The translations under genes and the position numbers were made by a program. The notes beneath the pieces were generated by a model. The model was given only the letters and a program-made list of their open reading frames with translations. It was not told where the DNA came from and did no database searches. From contig CAIUGT010000045.1 of NCBI GenBank assembly GCA_903898755.1, forward strand, positions 1 to 62,302: a stretch of 62,302 nt of DNA, in the 5' to 3' direction. The stretch is from an uncultured bacterium (GTDB lineage: Bacteria; Planctomycetota; Phycisphaerae; Phycisphaerales; SM1A02). Within the stretch, counting starts at the first letter, position 1; each line of letters begins with the position of its first letter. Shown in pieces: positions 17,442 through 26,796 of this stretch.

Positions 17442-17870
17442 TTATTTTTCATCTTGCTCGGATGCGGCTTCTGAAGAGTCGTGCGCGGGGATCTCTCCGC
17501 GCGACACACTGGCCGCATGCATGGCGGCGTCCAGCGCGGCTTGTTTCTTCAGCGAATCATCAAGTTGAAATTCCAAGCGTGGAAGACGGCGAATTTCAAT
17601 CTTTTTAATCATGCCCGCCTTCAAACGACCACTGGCGTGGCGCAAAGCGGCAATGGCCAACATGCCGCGCTCGCCTGGTAAAACTGAAATATGAAATCGC
17701 ACCGTTGAGCGATCAGGAGTCATGACCGCGTCAAGCACGCTGATCAAGCAACCTTCAACGCGCGGATCGGACAGACCCTCGGCGATGGCCGACTGCATGG
17801 CGCGGCGAAGCGCCGAGGACAATCGTCCAGCGGCGCGCTCATCCGAAGGCTCGTGGTCGTTGCGGTTCAT
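17442..17870 (-). CDS. rbfA: Ribosome-binding factor A
   Basis: 30S maturation factor needed for 16S 5'-end processing. The KH-type core shows LSSALRRAMQSAIAEGLSDP, then VRFHISVLPGE and RLPRLEFQLDDSLKKQAALD, as in RbfA. The frame begins earlier, but the ATG at 17870 overlaps the infB stop as ATGA and gives 142 residues, so I use it. The C-terminal tail is acidic. It follows infB in the classic nusA-infB-rbfA order. Confidence 0.9.
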   Translation of the reverse strand: MNRNDHEPSDERAAGRLSSALRRAMQSAIAEGLSDPRVEGCLISVLDAVMTPDRSTVRFHISVLPGERGMLAIAALRHASGRLKAGMIKKIEIRRLPRLEFQLDDSLKKQAALDAAMHAASVSRGEIPAHDSSEAASEQDEK

Positions 17871-20731
17871 CGTGTGGCCGGCATTGATCGAGTCACGCTT
17901 GAAGTGCGGTAGCACTCAAGCACATCGCCAACCTTGATGTCGTTGTATCCGACAATCTTCATGCCGCACTCCATGCCGGCGCGAACTTCTTTAGCGTCGT
18001 CTTTGAGTCGCTTGAGTTGCTCCAACCGTCGGTCCTTCTCAACAACAATGCCATCGCGCGTGACGCGGATTTGCGCGTTGCGCTCCACCACGCCATCGGT
18101 GACGTAGCAACCAGCGATCATGCCAACCTTGGAAATCTTGAACACCTCGCGCACTTCGGCGTGGCCCAGAACTTCCAACTTAATTTCCGGCGTCAACAAG
18201 CCACTGGCGGCTTGCGTGACATCGTCCACCAACTCATAAATAACTTCATAGAGCCGAATTTCAACGTTTTTACGTTCCGCCAACGCGCGCGCCTTGCTGC
18301 TGCTGGTGACATTGAAACCAAGAATGATGGAGCCCGTGGCCTCCGCCAAAGAGACATCGCTTTCATTGATGCCGCCCACCGCGGAATGACGAACATTCAC
18401 GGCGACCTCGTCGGTCTTGATCTTGCCCAGAACGGTGCGCAGCGTTTCCATGCTGCCTTGCACATCGGCCTTCACAAGAAGACCAAGTTCCTTCACTTGC
18501 TCCTTGCCCATGTGCTCAAAGATGTTGTCAAGCGTGATCTTTGGGGCGGCAAGTTCGCGCTCGCGCTCAATGCGACGGCGCTCGTGCGCGGCGTCCTCGG
18601 CGTCCTTCAAACTTTTCACGCAGAAGAACTTGTCGCCAGCGTCCGGCATCATGTCAATACCGCTGATGGCGACCGGCGTGCTTGGCCCAGCTGAATCAAC
18701 GCGCTGTCCCTTGTCGTTGACAAGATCGCGCACGCGACCAAAGGCGCGGCCAATCACAACGAAGTCGCTGCGATTTAAAGTTCCTTCTTGCACGATCAAG
18801 CGAGCGACGGCGCCGCGGCCTTCTTCCAACTGCGCCTCCAGCACGGTGCCTTGCGCCAAACCCTTGTAATCCGCCTTCAAACCAAGCAATTCCGCTTGGT
18901 AATCCAGCACATCCAGCAACTCTTGAATGCCCGTGTTCTTGGCGGCGCTGGTCTTAATGACTTCAGTTGAACCGCCCCACTCCACTGGATTCAATCCGTG
19001 CTCGGCAAGCTGTCCATTAATGCGCTGGATATTTTTCTCCGTGGCTTCCGGCTTGTCAATTTTATTCAGCGCAACAACAATCGGAACGCCCGCCGCCTTG
19101 GCGTGATTGATGCTCTCAACGCTTTGCGGCATGACGCCGTCGTCGGCGGCAATGACCAACACAACAATGTCGGTGACCTTGGCGCCGCGTGAGCGCATGT
19201 TGGTGAAAGCCTCGTGGCCCGGCGTGTCAATAAATGTGATGACGCGATCTTGATCGCCGGCCTTGACCGGAGTTTGAAACGCGCTGGTGGCCTGCGTGAT
19301 TCCGCCGGCCTCGCCCGCGGCAACGTTGGCGTTGCGAATGCGGTCAAGCAAACTTGTCTTGCCGTGATCGACGTGGCCCATGATGGTGACCACGGGACTG
19401 CGCGGACGCTCATCGCTGCGCACACGTTCCTTGAATCCAGCTTCGATGATTTCGGCGGCGCTGCGCGCCTCTTCAATCACCAACTCAATGTCAAACTCAA
19501 GCATGGTTTCAAGCGCTTGATCGGAGGTGATCACGCTGTTAATTGTGGCTGTTGTGCCCTTCATAAAGAGCTTTTTCAGAATGTCGCCGGCCTTCACGCC
19601 CGTGACGGACGAGAGTTCCTTGATGTTGATGGGCTCCGAAATTTTCACAACACCAGTGACGGGACCTTGTTGTCTCGTGGGCTGGAACGAAGATTTTTTA
19701 TTTGTTGTGGTCGTGCGATTCTTGCGGAAGAAACCGGTGGACGACATGCGATCTTCACGTTCCTTGATGTCCTGCTTGCTGCGCTCACTGGCTGGAGATT
19801 CTCCACCAGTTCTGCCTCGTGTATCGGTCGCGCTTACGCGACGCTTGTTTCGATCAGGCGCGCGCGCGGAAGAGCCCGCAGCTCCGCCACTTGGTGGAGC
19901 GCCAGCACCACCACTTACACCCGCACCACCACCGCCAAATCGCGGACCAGGTCGATATGGGCCTTGAGCAGCGCCTGGAGTAAATCGTGGACGCGGCGCA
20001 GGAATGACATCTGGTGTCTCAACACGAATGACGCGCGGACCAGAAAGACTTGTCTTCACAGGCTGCTGCAACATTGGTCCAACGGGCCGAACATCTGTGG
20101 GACGCGTTGGCACATTGGCTTGCGCTGGTGGACCTGGTCGTAAAAATGTTTTTGGTGGCACGACTGCTGCCACAGTTGGCGGCGCAACCGCATCGACAAC
20201 AGGGGCAACATCAGACTTGTTCGTCTCAACCGCAGCCTGTGGCGCAGTCGAAATATCTACTTGAGCAACGGGCGCGCTGCCTTGGTGATCCGCTGTGGCA
20301 GGCTCAACCTGATCGCTCTTTTTTGCTGTAATTTTCGGTTTTTTTACGTCAGTTGGGGTGACCACGTCCGCCGCTGGGGCTTCCACTTTAGGAGCGGCTT
20401 TGCGAACCACCGCAACTGGCTTGGGCGCGGCTGGTCTGGCCGCCAATTTCTTGGCGCTCACTTTTTGCCCGGGCTCATCACCGACCTCTTTAGCGCTATC
20501 GCTGGACTTGCCAGCGGCGGGCTTGCTTACAACTGGAGTTGGCGCGTCTTGAACCGCAACACCACCACCAAACCACTCACGAATAGTCATAGCCAAGCCC
20601 ATCGAAATGGTGGACTGCGGCTGCTTGACATCTGGAATGCCCTCTGTTTCACAGCGAGAAATAATGTCCTTGGTTGCGACTCCAAGGTCTTTCGCCAACT
20701 GCGAGATGCGGACTTTCGTGATTTTGGACAA
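17867..20731 (-). CDS. infB: Translation initiation factor IF-2
   Basis: 954-residue GTPase that brings initiator tRNA to the 30S subunit. The N-terminus has the IF2N fold ([20 protein letters not shown]), followed by a long Pro/Ala/Lys-rich linker up to about residue 330, including a Gly-rich stretch. The G domain shows [14 protein letters not shown] near residue 446, [12 protein letters not shown] and NKIDKPEA; the C-terminal domains contain [19 protein letters not shown]. The linker is low complexity and explains open frames on the other strand. It lies 67 bases after nusA and overlaps rbfA by ATGA. Confidence 0.97.
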   Translation of the reverse strand: MSKITKVRISQLAKDLGVATKDIISRCETEGIPDVKQPQSTISMGLAMTIREWFGGGVAVQDAPTPVVSKPAAGKSSDSAKEVGDEPGQKVSAKKLAARPAAPKPVAVVRKAAPKVEAPAADVVTPTDVKKPKITAKKSDQVEPATADHQGSAPVAQVDISTAPQAAVETNKSDVAPVVDAVAPPTVAAVVPPKTFLRPGPPAQANVPTRPTDVRPVGPMLQQPVKTSLSGPRVIRVETPDVIPAPRPRFTPGAAQGPYRPGPRFGGGGAGVSGGAGAPPSGGAAGSSARAPDRNKRRVSATDTRGRTGGESPASERSKQDIKEREDRMSSTGFFRKNRTTTTNKKSSFQPTRQQGPVTGVVKISEPINIKELSSVTGVKAGDILKKLFMKGTTATINSVITSDQALETMLEFDIELVIEEARSAAEIIEAGFKERVRSDERPRSPVVTIMGHVDHGKTSLLDRIRNANVAAGEAGGITQATSAFQTPVKAGDQDRVITFIDTPGHEAFTNMRSRGAKVTDIVVLVIAADDGVMPQSVESINHAKAAGVPIVVALNKIDKPEATEKNIQRINGQLAEHGLNPVEWGGSTEVIKTSAAKNTGIQELLDVLDYQAELLGLKADYKGLAQGTVLEAQLEEGRGAVARLIVQEGTLNRSDFVVIGRAFGRVRDLVNDKGQRVDSAGPSTPVAISGIDMMPDAGDKFFCVKSLKDAEDAAHERRRIERERELAAPKITLDNIFEHMGKEQVKELGLLVKADVQGSMETLRTVLGKIKTDEVAVNVRHSAVGGINESDVSLAEATGSIILGFNVTSSSKARALAERKNVEIRLYEVIYELVDDVTQAASGLLTPEIKLEVLGHAEVREVFKISKVGMIAGCYVTDGVVERNAQIRVTRDGIVVEKDRRLEQLKRLKDDAKEVRAGMECGMKIVGYNDIKVGDVLECYRTSSVTRSMPATR

Positions 20732-20798
20732 TGTGTTTCCTTTGTTGATTCAATTCAAATAAACGAGTTCAAATAATGTTCATGACTTCAACGCTTCA

Positions 20799-22112
20799 TC
20801 AATGCTTGCCACCTAAAATGTCGTCGGCAGCGGCTTCCGCGGATTGATCCACTTCAACCGCAGGAGCCGAGCCCAGCAACACATCCGCCGCCGCGCCTTC
20901 TTCCGCCGCCAATTGCTCGGCCGCGGTCTTCTCTTGCTCTTGTTGCTCGGCGACAATCTTGGCCTTGTCAATACATGTGGTCACGATCAAGTCGGCCAAC
21001 TCAGGACCGATGCCAAGGTTTGTCTCCAAAATTTCTGGACCAACTTCCTCCACGTCGAACACGCTGATCAAACCAAGCGCGCCCAATTTGTCCAGCATTT
21101 CATCGGTGATTCCTTCGATTGGACGAACTGTCTCCTCCAAAATGGCGAGACCCTTTTGGAACTCGGGCGGCGTGAGAATGTCCACGTCCCAACCGGTCAA
21201 GCGCGCGGCAAGGCGAACATTTTGTCCGCGTCGACCAATGGCAAGACTCAGTTGATCGTCGCGCACAATAATGGTGGCGCGGCCAAGTTCAAAGCACAAA
21301 GTGACTTCCTCAACTTCGGCTGGCTTGAGCGCGTTTGAAATAAGTACTTGGCTGGATTCATTCCAACGCACAATGTCAATTTTCTCGCCGCCGAGTTCGT
21401 CGACAATGTTTCGAATGCGACTGCCGCGAACACCAACGCACGCGCCAACCGCGTCTACTTTGCTGTCCACGCTGGAAACCGCCAACTTGGTGCGGAAGCC
21501 GGCTTCACGCGACATGGCTTTGATGTCGATCACGCGCTCGGCGACTTCAGGAACCTCAGCCTCAAACAGACGGCGAATGAAATCTGGATGCGCACGGCTT
21601 AAAACAATTTTCACTTGGTGGCCGGCGTCGCGCACATCAAGAATGAGGCAGCGAACACGGTCGCCTGGTTGAAATTGCTCGCCAGGAATTTGCTCACTGC
21701 GCGGCATGAAACCTTCCGCGCGGTCAATTTGCACAACCAATGAACCGCCCTCGTACATTTGCGCGGTGCCCGTGACAAGCTCGCCTTGGCGCTTTGAAAA
21801 TTCCTCAAGCAGGCTGTTGCGCTCCTCTTCACGGAATTTCTGAATCATCACTTGCTTGGCGGTTTGCGCAGGAATTCGACCCAATGACGCGAGTGGAATT
21901 TCCTCTTGCGCGCCCTCCTCAAGATTGCGCCAAATGCGCATGCCACCATTGAGGCGGTCGATCTCGCAACCAAACTCCTCCAGATTTTCGCTGTTGAAAT
22001 GCTTGCGCGCGGCGCTGACCATGGCTTGCTCAAGATCCATGAGCAAAATCTCACGGTCAATGTTGCGGTCGCGGGCGATGGAATCAAGAATGCGGAGTGT
22101 TTCACTATTCAT
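20799..22112 (-). CDS. nusA: Transcription termination/antitermination factor NusA
   Basis: 437 residues: N-terminal RNAP-binding domain (ILLMDLEQAMVSAARKHF), S1 domain (GELVTGTAQMYEGGSLVVQI), two KH domains (GACVGVRGSRIRNIVDELGG and LSLAIGRRGQNVRLAARLTG), then a C-terminal HhH-like region (LGLISVFDVEEVGPEILE) and an Ala/Glu/Gln-rich tail ending DILGGKH. It controls pausing and termination by RNA polymerase. It is the first gene of the nusA-infB-rbfA operon. rimP, often in front of it, is absent. The leader upstream contains a promoter and a terminator, so NusA could feed back on its own transcript. Confidence 0.96.
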   Translation of the reverse strand: MNSETLRILDSIARDRNIDREILLMDLEQAMVSAARKHFNSENLEEFGCEIDRLNGGMRIWRNLEEGAQEEIPLASLGRIPAQTAKQVMIQKFREEERNSLLEEFSKRQGELVTGTAQMYEGGSLVVQIDRAEGFMPRSEQIPGEQFQPGDRVRCLILDVRDAGHQVKIVLSRAHPDFIRRLFEAEVPEVAERVIDIKAMSREAGFRTKLAVSSVDSKVDAVGACVGVRGSRIRNIVDELGGEKIDIVRWNESSQVLISNALKPAEVEEVTLCFELGRATIIVRDDQLSLAIGRRGQNVRLAARLTGWDVDILTPPEFQKGLAILEETVRPIEGITDEMLDKLGALGLISVFDVEEVGPEILETNLGIGPELADLIVTTCIDKAKIVAEQQEQEKTAAEQLAAEEGAAADVLLGSAPAVEVDQSAEAAADDILGGKH

Positions 22113-22186
22113 TGGATGTCTCTTCTATTTTTGAGTTACGAGAATTGGATTGTTGAGTTACGCAGTGGCACAAAGTTGTCGCCGTT

Positions 22187-22232
22187 AAAAAAAACGCGGG
22201 TCACGCTCGGTACGGCACCGCGGCGTGACCCG
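22187..22232 (-). terminator. Intrinsic terminator in the nusA leader
   Basis: On the minus strand a perfect 10-bp GC-rich stem (CGGGTCACGC with GCGTGACCCG, arms at 22232-22223 and 22206-22197) with a 16-base loop is followed by CG and eight T. It lies 75 bases in front of the nusA start and downstream of a good promoter, so it should end part of the leader transcripts unless antitermination occurs. Confidence 0.85.
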
Positions 22233-22280
22233 TCCAATGACTGTCCAATTTGGACAATCAAGGCTTGCTCGGGGCGACCT

Positions 22281-22451
22281 TTACAACGCGGTCTCCACGA
22301 ATAAACCTTCAGTCACGCTTGGCAGCACGCCAAGGCGACACCAACTTCCAAGATGGACGCTCAAATGCGTCATCGCAGGAAGGTGGTCGACGAAACCATG
22401 TTGAGAAAACTTGTAGTCATGGGATTCGATCGTGAAACGGACGGGGCCCAT
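22281..22451 (-). other. Possible 56-codon leader ORF inside the nusA leader
   Basis: An open frame begins with an ATG about 16 bases after the predicted start point (MGPVRFTIESHDYKF at the N-terminus) and ends with TAA at 22281. It covers the GCGTGAC antiterminator segment, so ribosomes on it could change folding. There is no clear Shine-Dalgarno sequence and no recognised family; an internal ATG at residue 27 is an alternative start. It may be chance. Confidence 0.3.
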
Positions 22452-22473
22452 TCCAACAAGGAACGGGTGCGTG

Positions 22474-22502
22474 ATTGTACAGTAAATCCGCTGAAATCTC
22501 AA
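22474..22502 (-). promoter_or_regulatory. Sigma-70-type promoter for the nusA operon leader
   Basis: Minus strand: TTGAGA (22502-22497), a 17-base spacer and TACAAT (22479-22474). Both hexamers are five of six matches to the consensus at ideal spacing. Transcription would start near 22467. Confidence 0.75.
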
Positions 22503-22571
22503 GTGACTGAAGCGAACATGCGGCAACAAAATGGGTAAATTCAGCTCGACTAGGCTGCTAGGCTCGTTCAA

Positions 22572-24527
22572 ATGAGATTGACGCACATGATTTCTTGTTG
22601 GATGGTGGCAATGGCCTCGGGGCTATGCGTATTGCCTGTTCATGGGCAAATTTCATCCGCCCTGCCCCAAATTGGAACGAAGGGAAAATTCAAGGCGGTC
22701 ACCCAGCAAACCTTCAACGACTCGCGCAACTCGGTCAGCGCCAGCGGCGAAATCCCCGGCGGCGCGGTGCGCCCAGGCGCCATGGTGCCGGTTGCGATTC
22801 AGGTGAAAATTAAAAAAGGCTGGCACATGTGGCCGGTTGAATCACAAGCAAACTCCGTGGTGGGCGCCGAGATTTTTGAAGGCGCGATTTTTTCCACGCT
22901 TGCGCTGCAAGCAACTGAGCCGCAAACAACTTCATCACGGGACGCCTTGCTGAAGTTGGTCGGCGCGCAGTGGCCGCTACCTGTTGGAGCGCAATTCAAT
23001 TTTGGTGAAGGAAAGCAAACGCTTGCCGTCTATGAAGGTGCGTTTGTTGTGTTCGCGGCAATCCAAGTTGACCAGAGTGCAAAAAATGGACCCCTACCAC
23101 TCACGCTTATTTTGAATTTCCAATCGTGCGACGACACAAGTTGTTTAGCTCCCGCTGAAATTGAAATTCCAATCACGCTGCAAGTCGATTCTGCGGCAGT
23201 GGCCGTGGCGCCAAGCGGCGTATTTCAAAATTTTGATCCGGCCAAATTAATCAGCGACGCCATGGAAATAAAAATACAAAATCGCGTGCAGTTTGATTTC
23301 TTTGGCGCGACTTTCAACGTTGATCCCAACGGCTCCGGCTTTTTAGTGTTGCTCTTGGTGGCCTTTCTAGGTGGCACGCTGTTGAACTTTACCCCCTGTG
23401 TTTTGCCTATTATTCCCCTGAAAATCATGTCACTCAGCCAAAGCGCGGGGAATCGGCGCAAGTGTTTTTTACTAGGCGTGGTCATGAGCTTGGGCGTGGT
23501 TGGATTTTGGCTGGCGCTTGGTGCTTTAGTGAGTGGAGCCAGTGGCTTCAGCGCCGCGAACCAACTTTTTCAATATCCCGCGTTCACAATTGGCCTTGGA
23601 ATTTTTATCGCCTTCATGGCCGTAGGCATGGCGGGATTCTTCAGCGTGGGATTGCCCGCATGGGTCTACGCCATTGAACCAAAGCACGATTCATTTGTTG
23701 GAACTTTTATTTTTGGAATCATGACCGCTGTGCTTTCCACTCCATGCACCGCGCCACTGATGGGAGCGGCGGCGGGTTGGGCGGCCTCCAGTGGCAGCGC
23801 GTCAACCGTGCTGCTGGTGTTTGGAAGTATTGGCGCAGGAATGGCAACGCCGTATTTCATTCTGAGCGCATTTCCACACTTGGTCTCGCATATGCCGCGC
23901 ACGGGCTTGGCAAGCGATCTTGTGAAGCAAGTCATGGGCATTTTACTTTTGGCGGCGGCTCTCTTTTTCATTGGCGCCGGAGTGAATGGCTTGCTGACAA
24001 CTCCAACTCATGTTCACTGGTGGCTCATTGGCGCAACTGGTTCCGGTGCTGGCGCATGGCTGCTTTGGCGCACATGGCGCATCACTCAAAAAACTGCATT
24101 TCGGCTTATTTTTACTTCTGTTTCAGCGGCCATCATTGCCTTGAGCATTGGCGTGAGCATGGCGTTGGGTGGTGCCGGAAAAACAAATTGGATTCCGTAT
24201 TCAAGCACCGCGTTGGCCGCGGCCAAGGCCGATCGGAAAATCATCGTGCTGGATTTCACCGCGGAGTGGTGTCTGAATTGCAAGGCGCTTGAAAGCGCGG
24301 TTCTGAATTCGGATGAGGTTGTAGAAGCGCTTGCGCAAGTGAATGTCGCGGCGATCAAAGTGGATATCACCAGCCGCAAGAGCGATGGATGGAGCGCGCT
24401 GCATGAATATGGCCGCGTCAGCATTCCATTGCTGGTGGTGCAAGACGCCAATGGGAAAATTATTTTGATCAGCGATGCGTACACACGCAAGCAAGTTGTT
24501 GACGCGATTCAAAGCGCCAGTCACTGA
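22572..24527 (+). CDS. dsbD: Thiol:disulfide interchange protein DsbD
   Basis: 651 residues. A signal peptide is followed by a periplasmic N-terminal domain (GWHMWPVESQANSVVGAE; Cys pair in SCDDTSC). A multi-helix membrane domain has Cys in FTPCVLPIIPLK and STPCTAPLMGAA. A C-terminal thioredoxin-like domain has FTAEWCLNCKALES. These are the three Cys pairs used to carry electrons from cytoplasmic thioredoxin to the periplasm. An internal ATG at 22587 is an alternative start. It diverges from the nusA leader and stands alone. Confidence 0.95.
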   Translation: MRLTHMISCWMVAMASGLCVLPVHGQISSALPQIGTKGKFKAVTQQTFNDSRNSVSASGEIPGGAVRPGAMVPVAIQVKIKKGWHMWPVESQANSVVGAEIFEGAIFSTLALQATEPQTTSSRDALLKLVGAQWPLPVGAQFNFGEGKQTLAVYEGAFVVFAAIQVDQSAKNGPLPLTLILNFQSCDDTSCLAPAEIEIPITLQVDSAAVAVAPSGVFQNFDPAKLISDAMEIKIQNRVQFDFFGATFNVDPNGSGFLVLLLVAFLGGTLLNFTPCVLPIIPLKIMSLSQSAGNRRKCFLLGVVMSLGVVGFWLALGALVSGASGFSAANQLFQYPAFTIGLGIFIAFMAVGMAGFFSVGLPAWVYAIEPKHDSFVGTFIFGIMTAVLSTPCTAPLMGAAAGWAASSGSASTVLLVFGSIGAGMATPYFILSAFPHLVSHMPRTGLASDLVKQVMGILLLAAALFFIGAGVNGLLTTPTHVHWWLIGATGSGAGAWLLWRTWRITQKTAFRLIFTSVSAAIIALSIGVSMALGGAGKTNWIPYSSTALAAAKADRKIIVLDFTAEWCLNCKALESAVLNSDEVVEALAQVNVAAIKVDITSRKSDGWSALHEYGRVSIPLLVVQDANGKIILISDAYTRKQVVDAIQSASH

Positions 24528-24579
24528 CGTCACCCTTGTTCATGGCTGTGCGTAGCGCAGCCCAACTTGAATCACTGAA

Positions 24580-26796
24580 TTATTTTTGTGGCCACGACGC
24601 CAGCAATTGTTCCGCCTCATGGCGATCAGATGGTCGCAATTTCAACAAGGCGTCAAAGCGCATTGAGTCATCGGATTCAATGGCGCGCTTTGCGTACGTG
24701 CCAGCAATAGGCTGCGAAAGTGTTGCCGCCCAACGTGCCGCGCGCAGCCATGCTCCGGCGCAGCGAGAATCAAGTTCGGTGACTTTGAGCGCCTTGTCCA
24801 CTGCGTCTTTGACGTTCAAGTCTTGCCGAGTTTGCATGGCAATGGCTTGTGACAATAAAGAGGCTATTTGCCTATTTTGAAAGGTATTTTCACTCATGTC
24901 TTGGCAAATGGAATTGGCTTCATGCAACAAGCCCAACGCTTGCTCTGTAGTGGTTGCCAAAGCAGAGGCGCGCAACAGTTGATCAATGGCGGCAAGTTTG
25001 GAACTATCAAATGCCGAGCGCCCATTGGTTGACTCAAGCAAGACATGCGCACACTCCATGCGGGCTTGCACTCCGGGCTCGCCCTTTGCCAACACAGCGG
25101 CGTCAACAAGTTTTTGCGCCGCACGTTCCACCAGCGTTTCTTCTTGTGAGGCGATGTTGGCGAATCTGAAACACGTGAGTGAAAATAAAATCGCGGCCAC
25201 CGCCGTGAACCATTGCACACCGCCATCAAACCAGTGGCGATGCGTGGGCATGCTTCGTGGAACGCTGACCGCCAATACAACGCAACCCCAAATCATGGAA
25301 CCTGGATTCCACAACGTCATTTCAATTTGTCCATCAATCCATATCGTGAGAGCGGCCGCCGCCACAATGATGGAGGGAGCGAGAGAATGCACAATGATTC
25401 TTGGAAGCAACCACCATGCAAAGCCTGACGCCAACACCACGCCAACTAAGCGCGCAGCGAGCGATGCTTGATCAAGAGCGTGCGCCTCAAAGCGAATGGC
25501 AAACGTTCCTGCCATGACTACGGCAAGAGTTGCAAGCGCTTGGGGCCATTGCGTTGCGCGGTGCGACTGGTTCGTAGCCACACCCATACTGCTTTTCACC
25601 GCGATAAAAATAAGCGAAAATACGGCCAAAATCATTGGAATTCCAGCGATGCCGATTTGCGCAAGCCAGTCAAAGAACACCGAGTGCGCGCTTTGCACGG
25701 CGTCCACCGCATCGACTGGTCGAAACCTAAGAAAGGCGTCTTGAAATCCATCAATGCCGCTGCCTGTCCAAGGCTGATGCAAGAAAATTCGCCACGCGCC
25801 CGTGATGTAGTGACTACGAAACAACAAACTGCGTTCTTGACCAAGCGCATCCGCTGACAAGAGCGCGCGCAGTGGCGCCGCGAACGCGCAAAAAAGAATG
25901 AGCGCGACAGCGCCAATCGCCAATGTGTTGGGCGCAACACGAACTCTCCGCGTGATCACAAGAAACGCAAGCCCAAGCAACATGGCGCCAATCGCTCCTT
26001 TGGAACCATTGGCCAGCGGAATGATTGCGCACAACAGCGCGACAATGAATGCAATGATTTGATCACGCCGTGGCAACCACGCGCCAAGAGCAACGCACGC
26101 CACAGTGATGGCCGCGAAAAGTCCGGCGAAAATATTCGCCATGCCAAACCAGCCCGACATTTCCCGCTGCGAAAGTCGCCGCACATACGCCGCGGCTTGC
26201 GGACCATCGGCGTCCCAACCATGCTCGGCAAAAAATGCCGCGTCGCGTGCTCCTGAATGGAAAAATTCCACCACCGAGGGTTGCTCAACAAACCACTGCC
26301 ACGCGCCTCGCATCCACCACGCCCCCGCCACCGCAATCAAGCACGTCACCAATACGCTCCATGCAATTTTCGCTGTATTTTGCGGCGATCTTGAAAGTGA
26401 AACCGCCGCCGCAGCCGCCACAAATCCGGCAATCCAAGTGGCGCCCCGCCAGGGTGTTCCCGCCGCGCCAACGCCATGAATTTGAAATATGGAAATGCTT
26501 GCCAAGCCCGCCACAAGCAACAAAGTCAACGCCCACAACGAAGCGCACTCCGCAAGAATAAACGCCGCGCTCAGCGCAATCACCGCGTCGATGTACAAAC
26601 TTCCAGCGGGCCCAAGACCCGCGAATGGAGAGGGATCAAACACTGGATCAACATCAAATCGAAGCACTGGCGCCCACGCCACCAAAGTTCGCAGCGCAAT
26701 CGCGCCGCCCAAAATCGCCGCGGACACCGCCAGCGTTGGTCGTTTCATTGACGCGAAATTGCTTCCATCATGACGCGCATGAGGAAGTAATGTCAT
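24580..26796 (-). CDS. O-antigen ligase/polymerase-like membrane protein with helical C-terminal domain
   Basis: The ATG at 26796 overlaps the stop of the preceding transferase gene as ATGA and gives 738 residues. About ten membrane helices are followed by a Wzy_C/WaaL-type signature: GSKGAIGAMLLGL, GAWRIFLHQPWTGSGIDGF and SAHSVFFDWLAQIGI, the region that binds undecaprenyl-linked sugar. From about residue 560 a soluble helical region with TPR-like character follows (AGAWLRAARWAATLSQPI near the end). It probably polymerises or ligates a surface polysaccharide. The coupling to a WecA-type gene supports this. Confidence 0.82.
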   Translation of the reverse strand: MTLLPHARHDGSNFASMKRPTLAVSAAILGGAIALRTLVAWAPVLRFDVDPVFDPSPFAGLGPAGSLYIDAVIALSAAFILAECASLWALTLLLVAGLASISIFQIHGVGAAGTPWRGATWIAGFVAAAAAVSLSRSPQNTAKIAWSVLVTCLIAVAGAWWMRGAWQWFVEQPSVVEFFHSGARDAAFFAEHGWDADGPQAAAYVRRLSQREMSGWFGMANIFAGLFAAITVACVALGAWLPRRDQIIAFIVALLCAIIPLANGSKGAIGAMLLGLAFLVITRRVRVAPNTLAIGAVALILFCAFAAPLRALLSADALGQERSLLFRSHYITGAWRIFLHQPWTGSGIDGFQDAFLRFRPVDAVDAVQSAHSVFFDWLAQIGIAGIPMILAVFSLIFIAVKSSMGVATNQSHRATQWPQALATLAVVMAGTFAIRFEAHALDQASLAARLVGVVLASGFAWWLLPRIIVHSLAPSIIVAAAALTIWIDGQIEMTLWNPGSMIWGCVVLAVSVPRSMPTHRHWFDGGVQWFTAVAAILFSLTCFRFANIASQEETLVERAAQKLVDAAVLAKGEPGVQARMECAHVLLESTNGRSAFDSSKLAAIDQLLRASALATTTEQALGLLHEANSICQDMSENTFQNRQIASLLSQAIAMQTRQDLNVKDAVDKALKVTELDSRCAGAWLRAARWAATLSQPIAGTYAKRAIESDDSMRFDALLKLRPSDRHEAEQLLASWPQK

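Larger units (their letters stand above)
22113..22467 (-). promoter_or_regulatory. nusA operon leader with attenuator-like alternative pairing
   Basis: About 355 bases of untranslated leader from the predicted start point near 22467 to nusA. Features on the minus strand: a hairpin with TTGGC and GCCAA arms, GCGTGAC at 22318-22312, a second hairpin TGTCCA/TGGACA at 22256-22242, then the terminator. GCGTGAC is an exact copy of part of the terminator's 3' arm. It could pair with the terminator's 5' arm (GTCACGC) and so act as an antiterminator. GTCCAA in the second hairpin also has two possible TTGGAC partners. The pairings are seen in sequence; the regulatory role is inferred. No known riboswitch class was recognised. 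Confidence 0.6.

Noticed and set aside
19214-20143. 309-residue frame opposite the infB linker
   Set aside because: It reflects the repetitive Pro/Ala linker; no domain seen.
24544-24562. Hairpin GGCTGTGC/GCGCAGCC between dsbD and the O-antigen ligase-like gene
   Set aside because: Contains a G-T wobble and no T-run follows on either strand, so it is not convincing as a terminator.
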